Source: Marinilabiliales bacterium
GTDB taxonomy: Bacteria > Bacteroidota > Bacteroidia > Bacteroidales > F082
NCBI GenBank assembly: GCA_002869465.1
Contig: PKSW01000179.1
Location: forward strand, 1-10,774
Direction: 5' to 3'
DNA length: 10,774 nucleotides
Shown in pieces: positions 7,447 through 10,774 of the stretch. Under the pieces are notes generated by a model. It saw only the letters and a list, made by a program, of their open reading frames with translations, made no database searches and was not told where the DNA came from. Position numbers and translations under genes: made by a program. Position 1 is the stretch's first letter, and every line of letters begins with the position of its first letter.

Positions 7447-8457
7447 ATGAAAACTATTAAAAAATTAAATTACGCAATTATGATAGCCTTAGCAGGCATA
7501 ATCATGTTCTCATCATGTAAAAAAGATGATGAAGTTACTCCACAACCTATGCCAGAAACTTCTAAGAGTATTGTTGAAATCGCAACAACTACTGACGACT
7601 TTAGTATCTTAACAGAAGCCCTAATCAAAGCTGATTTGGTTTCAGCCTTACAAGGTGAAGGTCCTTACACCGTTTTTGCTCCAACAAACTCAGCTTTTAA
7701 CATGCTGTTTAATGATTTGGGCGTTAATGGCATTCAGGATATCCCTGCTGAAACCCTCAAACCGATCCTACTTTATCATGTTATTGCTGCTGAAGCGCAG
7801 TCATCTGATATTGAAACAGGTTATTTTGAAAGTTTGAACACATATTCAGCAGACAACGAAGCAGTTAAATTGTATATTTCAGCAGATAGCCAGAAAGCCG
7901 CACTAACCCGTGGAACTAATGCTGAAACTGGCGAGATTAAATCCAAACTAGCTCAAAGTGTGATGATCAATGGAAGTACCAGCGTAGTTACTGCTGACGT
8001 AAGAGCTACTAACGGTATCATACATGTGATTGACAAAGTTTTACTGCCTCCAACAGTAGTTGACTTTGCCATCTCAAATCCATCATTCAGCATATTGGTT
8101 GAAGCAGTTGTAAAAGCAGGTCTGGTTGATGCCCTGAGCGCTGATGGTCCTTTCACAGTTTTTGCTCCAACTAATGATGCATTTCAAGCTTTATTCGCTG
8201 AATTGAATGTTTCAGGTATCGCTGATCTTTCAGCAGAAGCACTTACTCCAATCTTGTTATATCATGTATTGGCAGATAATGTGATTTCATCAGAAGTTGC
8301 TGCAGGTAGCGTATCTACTTTAAATACAGAAGCCATGATTGGTATTGACATAATGGATTCTAAAGTGATGCTAAACGGAAACACCACGGTTGTTGCTGTG
8401 GACGTACAGGCAGCTAATGGCGTAATCCATGTAATTGACAAAGTATTACTCCCCTAA
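7447..8457 (+). CDS. Fasciclin (FAS1) repeat lipoprotein, two domains
   Basis: 336-aa cell-surface or periplasmic lipoprotein. The N-terminus is a lipoprotein signal with lipobox MFSSC (C24 would be lipidated), followed by the charged linker KKDDE. Two FAS1 domains follow: residues about 41-200 and 204-336. Each has the first conserved motif (GPYTVFAPTNSAF; GPFTVFAPTNDAF), the central YH pair (Y110-H111; Y272-H273) and the closing motif ATNGIIHVIDKVLLP or AANGVIHVIDKVLLP. FAS1 domains mediate adhesion or matrix contact; the partner here is unknown. Domain 1 carries roughly 25 extra residues (about 134-168) before its second half, absent from domain 2. The gene appears monocistronic: it has a gene-poor leader and ends in a strong terminator at 8483-8514. 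Start is the ATG at 7447, the only one that precedes the lipoprotein signal. Confidence 0.95.
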   Translation: MKTIKKLNYAIMIALAGIIMFSSCKKDDEVTPQPMPETSKSIVEIATTTDDFSILTEALIKADLVSALQGEGPYTVFAPTNSAFNMLFNDLGVNGIQDIPAETLKPILLYHVIAAEAQSSDIETGYFESLNTYSADNEAVKLYISADSQKAALTRGTNAETGEIKSKLAQSVMINGSTSVVTADVRATNGIIHVIDKVLLPPTVVDFAISNPSFSILVEAVVKAGLVDALSADGPFTVFAPTNDAFQALFAELNVSGIADLSAEALTPILLYHVLADNVISSEVAAGSVSTLNTEAMIGIDIMDSKVMLNGNTTVVAVDVQAANGVIHVIDKVLLP

Positions 8458-8482
8458 ACTTTTCATAGGTTTGTTTTTGGTT

Positions 8483-8514
8483 GAGCCATCTTCTCCGGAA
8501 GGTGGCTCATTTTT
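8483..8514 (+). terminator. Strong intrinsic terminator after the FAS1 gene
   Basis: An 11-bp stem (8483-8493 with 8498-8508, one G-U pair) closes on the tetraloop TCCG with a C-G closing pair, a member of the very stable cUNCGg class. It is followed by A and five T residues. It begins 25 nt after the FAS1 stop. The minus-strand peptidase gene ends inside the T tract; on that strand the hairpin has no T run, so it is mainly a plus-strand terminator. Confidence 0.9.
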
Positions 8515-9400
8515 ATTCAATTACCTTTCTTTCTCTCAAATTGTATTTCCTTCCCACACCCAGTAAATAAAATCTTTCGCTGCCTTCAGTCAACATTTCA
8601 ATTTCAGGTCGCTCAATAGACCAGTCTTTTTTATCCCTGATAAACCGGCACATGGTTCCATCATACACAGCAACAAAACTCTTACCAATTACTTCAAACT
8701 GTTCGTCATGCACAACAATGGCCGTATTTTCATCCAGGCCGATGCCGAGCAATTCAGGATGCGCTTCTAATATTTCAAACATATCGAACTGCCTGTTCAA
8801 AGCCAGTAGGTGCTGATCAATGGCACAATGGGTAATAAACCCCAGTCCTACTTCATGATCGCCCATCATTATTACGTTTGTTTTTGTATCGCCGCGCACC
8901 AGGTATGATGCCTGAATGGAGGCCCCTGCTGAACTTCCACCAATAACACCACCCCGATCCAGCAATTTAAATAATTCCTCATGAGTTTTTGTATTCAAAT
9001 ACGAATCAGCCAGCCGCCATTGCCTACCACCACTGAACCAAACACCTCCAGCTTGCAGAATGGGGGCATAAAATTCTTCAGAGTTTGCTTCTTCTCTGTT
9101 CCTGGTATGCAATACTGTAATATTATTGAAACCATGTTGCTGAAACCGAAACTTGGTTTTTTCAATACCGTTTTGTTCGATCAAAAATTCGTCGTTACCC
9201 GCCGTTGGGATGATCACAATGGGAGCGTCCGGTCCCCCTGCCAATGCCATAAACCGGGCATAAATGGAAGTGTCTGTCAAACTGCCTCCAACAATGATGA
9301 GGTATCCGTTCCGCGGGCCGCTTGTTATAAATTTCTGATTTTCCTGAGCATAACCCAGCTGGGTTATGATTAATAATAAAATGAATGGAACTAATTTCAT
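8513..9400 (-). CDS. Secreted cyanophycinase-like serine peptidase, family S51
   Basis: 295 aa from the ATG at 9400, with a signal peptide at residues 1-19 (cleavage near GYA/QE). The mature enzyme has the glutamine-amidotransferase-like fold seen in cyanophycinase and dipeptidase E. Visible motifs are GYLIIVGGSLTD at about 32-43, IVIIPTAGND at about 61-70, GGVWFSGGRQWRL at about 118-130, and the nucleophile elbow GGSSAGAS with S157 as the likely catalytic serine. Downstream are AIDQH (H197, likely catalytic histidine) and GIGLDENTAIVV. Cyanophycinases hydrolyse the Asp-Arg polymer to beta-Asp-Arg dipeptides. Exported bacterial versions act on external polymer, but S51 also covers other aspartyl-peptide hydrolases, so the substrate is not settled. 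No cyanophycin synthetase or isoaspartyl dipeptidase is in the window. The gene is monocistronic here. Confidence 0.88.
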   Translation of the reverse strand: MKLVPFILLLIITQLGYAQENQKFITSGPRNGYLIIVGGSLTDTSIYARFMALAGGPDAPIVIIPTAGNDEFLIEQNGIEKTKFRFQQHGFNNITVLHTRNREEANSEEFYAPILQAGGVWFSGGRQWRLADSYLNTKTHEELFKLLDRGGVIGGSSAGASIQASYLVRGDTKTNVIMMGDHEVGLGFITHCAIDQHLLALNRQFDMFEILEAHPELLGIGLDENTAIVVHDEQFEVIGKSFVAVYDGTMCRFIRDKKDWSIERPEIEMLTEGSERFYLLGVGRKYNLRERKVIE

Positions 9401-9423
9401 GTTTTCAATTTAAAAAAGAAGCT

Positions 9424-9431
9424 CTAAAGTA
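9424..9431 (-). promoter_or_regulatory. Weak -7-like motif for the S51 peptidase gene
   Basis: On the minus strand this reads TACTTTAG, one mismatch from TAnnTTTG, ending 23 nt before the ATG at 9400. No -33 element is clear. Position is right, sequence support is modest. Confidence 0.25.
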
Positions 9432-9467
9432 AAGAAATTAGCCGTTGAGGCAGGATTCGGCTTCCCT

Positions 9468-9487
9468 AAAAGTGACTTTACACTTTT
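9468..9487. repeat. Inverted repeat between divergent promoters, candidate operator
   Basis: AAAAGTG (9468-9474) and CACTTTT (9481-9487) are perfect inverted copies with a 6-bp spacer (ACTTTA). The element ends 4 bp before the exact -7 motif at 9492-9499, so it covers that promoter's -33 zone, and it lies upstream of the divergent peptidase gene. No regulator is encoded next to it. Confidence 0.4.
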
Positions 9488-9491
9488 TTAT

Positions 9492-9499
9492 TACATTTG
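9492..9499 (+). promoter_or_regulatory. Exact -7 promoter motif for the small membrane protein
   Basis: TACATTTG matches TAnnTTTG exactly and ends 43 nt before the ATG at 9543. It also argues against the in-frame TTG at 9516 as the translation start, since that would leave only about 10 nt of leader. Confidence 0.5.
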
Positions 9500-9542
9500 G
9501 GCCATCACGACTGTATTGACCTGTTCAACTAAACAAAAAAAT

Positions 9543-9962
9543 ATGCATCCGATCATCAAAAATATTTTAGCGGTTATTGCCGGAATTATTGTTGGAAGTG
9601 CCGTTAATATGGGGCTTATCATGGTCAGCGGCTCTGTTATTCCGCCTCCCGAAGGTGTAGATCCAAGCAACATGGAAAGCCTGAAAGCTTCCATGCATTT
9701 ATTCGAGGCCAAACATTTTATCTTCCCCTTTTTAGCGCATGCATTCGGAACGTTCGTGGGAGCTTTCCTGGCTGCCCTGATTGCGGCAAACCATAAAATG
9801 AAATTCGCATTGGCTATCGGTTTCTTCTTCCTGATCGGTGGAATTATGAATATTTTTATGCTGCCTTCACCCCTTTGGTTTACAATATTAGACCTGGCGG
9901 GAGCTTATATTCCGATGGCCTGGTTGGGTGGATTATTAGCTAGTGGCGTTTGCAGGACGTAG
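9543..9962 (+). CDS. Small four-helix membrane protein, conserved hypothetical
   Basis: 139 aa from the ATG at 9543. The frame extends upstream to a TTG at 9516, but those nine residues (TCSTKQKN) are polar and the promoter placement favours the ATG. Four hydrophobic helices are seen: about residues 8-30, 58-83, 87-107 and 110-134, with a periplasmic or cytoplasmic loop after helix 1 containing IPPPEGVDPSNMESLKASMHLFEAKHF. The pattern (short, glycine-rich helices, conserved PPPEGVDP loop) resembles a widespread uncharacterised inner-membrane protein family I recall from Bacteroidota; no function is known to me. It is divergent from the S51 peptidase and ends one base from the convergent DUF2007-like gene. 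Confidence 0.85.
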   Translation: MHPIIKNILAVIAGIIVGSAVNMGLIMVSGSVIPPPEGVDPSNMESLKASMHLFEAKHFIFPFLAHAFGTFVGAFLAALIAANHKMKFALAIGFFFLIGGIMNIFMLPSPLWFTILDLAGAYIPMAWLGGLLASGVCRT

Positions 9963-9963
9963 T

Positions 9964-10176
9964 TTATTTATTTTCTATTTCTTTTAAAATTTCCTGAACT
10001 CTTTCAATATCTAAGGACGATACCTGGAGTTCTGCTAGAAAAGTAGCCATATGGTTCATTATTTGGGTGGTATATTCATTTTTCAAATAGCATTTGATGC
10101 CTTCTGATTCTAACCTGCTTTTCAATACCAGCAAATCTGATACAACATGCGATTCTTTGATGGTTATTAAATTCAT
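9964..10176 (-). CDS. Small DUF2007-like protein
   Basis: 70-aa soluble protein from the ATG at 10176. The pattern fits the DUF2007 family (described as putative signal-transducing): an N-terminal strand (LITIKESH), a helix (VSDLLVLKSRLESEGI), then CYLKNEYTTQ, a strand region with AELQVSSLDIERVQEIL and a charged C-terminus. The key family features visible are the strand-helix start, the EGIKCYLKNE turn and the closing helix ERVQEILKEI. Biochemical role is unknown. Its stop and that of the convergent gene at 9543-9962 are separated by a single base with no hairpin. No convincing promoter motif is visible upstream; two palindromes lie about 135-170 nt upstream. Confidence 0.75.
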   Translation of the reverse strand: MNLITIKESHVVSDLLVLKSRLESEGIKCYLKNEYTTQIMNHMATFLAELQVSSLDIERVQEILKEIENK

Positions 10177-10309
10177 AGGCTTATTATTTTAAAATTGTAT
10201 TTGAATCTAAATAATACTTCCCCATTTAGTTACTTAGCATATTCGAATAAAAACAATTTCCTATATTTCCATTGTAGTTTCTGCCTGATTGTTTGAAAGA
10301 CATAAATAT

Positions 10310-10348
10310 AAACAATATTGTTTTCAACTTATGGATTTATAAATCCAT
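10310..10348. repeat. Two adjacent perfect palindromes
   Basis: AAACAATATTGTTT (10310-10323, 14 bp) and ATGGATTTATAAATCCAT (10331-10348, 18 bp) are each perfect palindromes, 7 bp apart. They sit between the tRNA terminator and the DUF2007-like gene. Zero-spacer symmetry is more like protein-binding DNA sites than RNA hairpins. The 18-bp element could still fold with a 4-nt loop. Confidence 0.6.
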
Positions 10349-10357
10349 CTTTAACTC

Positions 10358-10388
10358 AAAAAACCCTGCACATTGTGCAAGGTTTTTT
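10358..10388 (-). terminator. Intrinsic terminator of the tRNA gene
   Basis: On the minus strand ACCTTGCAC pairs with GTGCAGGGT across a 3-nt loop (one G-U pair), flanked by A and T tracts, giving a GC-containing stem followed by a run of T. It begins 6 nt after the tRNA 3' end. Because both flanks are A/T tracts, it could terminate in both directions. Confidence 0.85.
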
Positions 10389-10393
10389 GGTTG

Positions 10394-10467
10394 TCGGGGT
10401 AGCCGGATTTGAACCGACGACTTCTTCGTCCCGAACGAAGCGCGCTACCGGGCTGCGCTATACCCCG
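10394..10467 (-). tRNA. tRNA-Pro, anticodon CGG
   Basis: 74 nt on the minus strand with a complete cloverleaf. The acceptor stem is CGGGGTA paired with TACCCCG, with discriminator A. The D stem is GCGC/GCGC with loop AGCCCGGTA. The anticodon arm is CTTCG-TTCGGGA-CGAAG, giving anticodon CGG for the proline codon CCG. The variable loop is 5 nt and the T arm is GTCGG-TTCAAAT-CCGGC. The 3' CCA is not encoded, so it must be added after transcription. It is a single tRNA gene with its own promoter (10513-10520) and terminator (10358-10388). Confidence 0.97.
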
Positions 10468-10512
10468 AAAAAGATAAAGTTAGAAGCTATCTCTCTGTAA
10501 TAATTTCTGTGG

Positions 10513-10520
10513 CAAATTTA
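10513..10520 (-). promoter_or_regulatory. Exact -7 promoter motif for tRNA-Pro
   Basis: On the minus strand this reads TAAATTTG, an exact TAnnTTTG match ending 46 nt before the 5' end of the mature tRNA. The resulting leader would be removed by RNase P. No -33 TTG is evident. Confidence 0.5.
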
Positions 10521-10594
10521 AGAATCATGCGGTAAAATACATGATATATTCCTAAATTAAACAGTAATAATTTTCCTATCCAAAATCCATTGTA

Positions 10595-10602
10595 TACTTT
10601 TA
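10595..10602 (+). promoter_or_regulatory. Near-consensus -7 motif for the alcohol dehydrogenase gene
   Basis: TACTTTTA has one mismatch from TAnnTTTG and ends 20 nt before the ATG at 10622. No clear -33 element is visible. Confidence 0.3.
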
Positions 10603-10621
10603 CGCTTTAAACAAATTATAT

Positions 10622-10774
10622 ATGGAACGATTTACAATATATAATCCTACGAAACTCCATTTTGGAGCAGGCGTCGTGGACAATTTAGGAAAAAGTGTGG
10701 CTTTTTACGGAAAAAAAGTATTGCTGGTTTATGGCAAAGGTTCCGTTATCAAATATGGCTATTACGACCAGGTG
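10622..10774 (+). CDS. Iron-containing alcohol dehydrogenase, N-terminal fragment cut by window edge
   Basis: Only the first 51 codons are in the window, from the ATG at 10622, with the frame open at the last base. The protein begins MERFTIYNPTKLHFGAG, then VVDNLGKSVAFYGKKVLLVYGKGSV and ends at KYGYYDQV. This is the standard start of group III iron-dependent alcohol dehydrogenases of the YqhD/butanol dehydrogenase type, where the GKKVLLVYGKGS strand and turn begin the NAD(P)-binding domain. Such enzymes reduce aldehydes to alcohols with NAD(P)H. The metal-binding histidines lie beyond the window, so activity and cofactor cannot be judged. It is divergent from tRNA-Pro. Confidence 0.9.
   Translation, partial: MERFTIYNPTKLHFGAGVVDNLGKSVAFYGKKVLLVYGKGSVIKYGYYDQV

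Noticed and set aside
8981..9373. Plus-strand 130-aa open frame
   Set aside because: It is the opposite strand of the S51 peptidase gene, whose motifs are intact.
10394..10467. tRNA-Pro as an integration site of a mobile element
   Set aside because: No integrase and no repeat of the tRNA 3' end is visible in the window.
10318..10500. Plus-strand 60-aa open frame containing GVAGFEPTTSSSRTKRATG
   Set aside because: It is a translation across the tRNA-Pro gene and its terminator, a well-known kind of spurious protein.
1..10774. CRISPR array, insertion sequence or defence system
   Set aside because: No regularly spaced repeats, transposase, integrase, nuclease or toxin-antitoxin genes were found.

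Overview
The window looks like an ordinary chromosomal stretch of a low-GC member of the phylum Bacteroidota. Evidence for this is two outer-membrane proteins with a carboxypeptidase-regulatory-like domain, a plug and a beta-barrel, a LytS/LytTR-type two-component system, a FAS1 lipoprotein, and several copies of the Bacteroidota -7 promoter motif TAnnTTTG upstream of genes. Shine-Dalgarno sequences are weak or absent, as is usual in this phylum. Genus cannot be read from the sequence.

Region 1 (1-6823) holds two paralogous outer-membrane receptors (1-1301 minus, cut by the window edge; 4412-6823 plus) on either side of a tight three-gene plus-strand operon: membrane sensor histidine kinase (1500-2531), LytTR response regulator (2521-3234, 11-nt overlap) and a secreted MORN-repeat protein (3236-3937, 1-nt gap). 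The first receptor is divergent from the kinase, so the kinase/regulator pair may control it. A 474-bp gene-free stretch precedes the second receptor.

Region 2 (6824-8514) has a small minus-strand exported peptide with a CxxC motif (6897-7115), an AT-rich regulatory region, and a two-FAS1-domain lipoprotein (7447-8457) that ends in a strong UNCG-tetraloop terminator.

Region 3 (8513-9966) has a secreted cyanophycinase-like S51 peptidase on the minus strand, divergent from a small four-helix membrane protein (9543-9962) with an inverted repeat between them.

Region 4 (9964-10774) has a small DUF2007-like protein (minus), two adjacent perfect DNA palindromes, a tRNA-Pro(CGG) with terminator (minus), and the first 51 codons of an iron-containing alcohol dehydrogenase (plus).

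I found no integrase, transposase, CRISPR array or recognisable defence system. The most interesting unit is the receptor / LytS-LytTR / MORN / receptor arrangement; its function as a signalling unit is inference. Smaller points of interest are the CxxC peptide, the secreted cyanophycinase-like enzyme and the palindromes near the tRNA.
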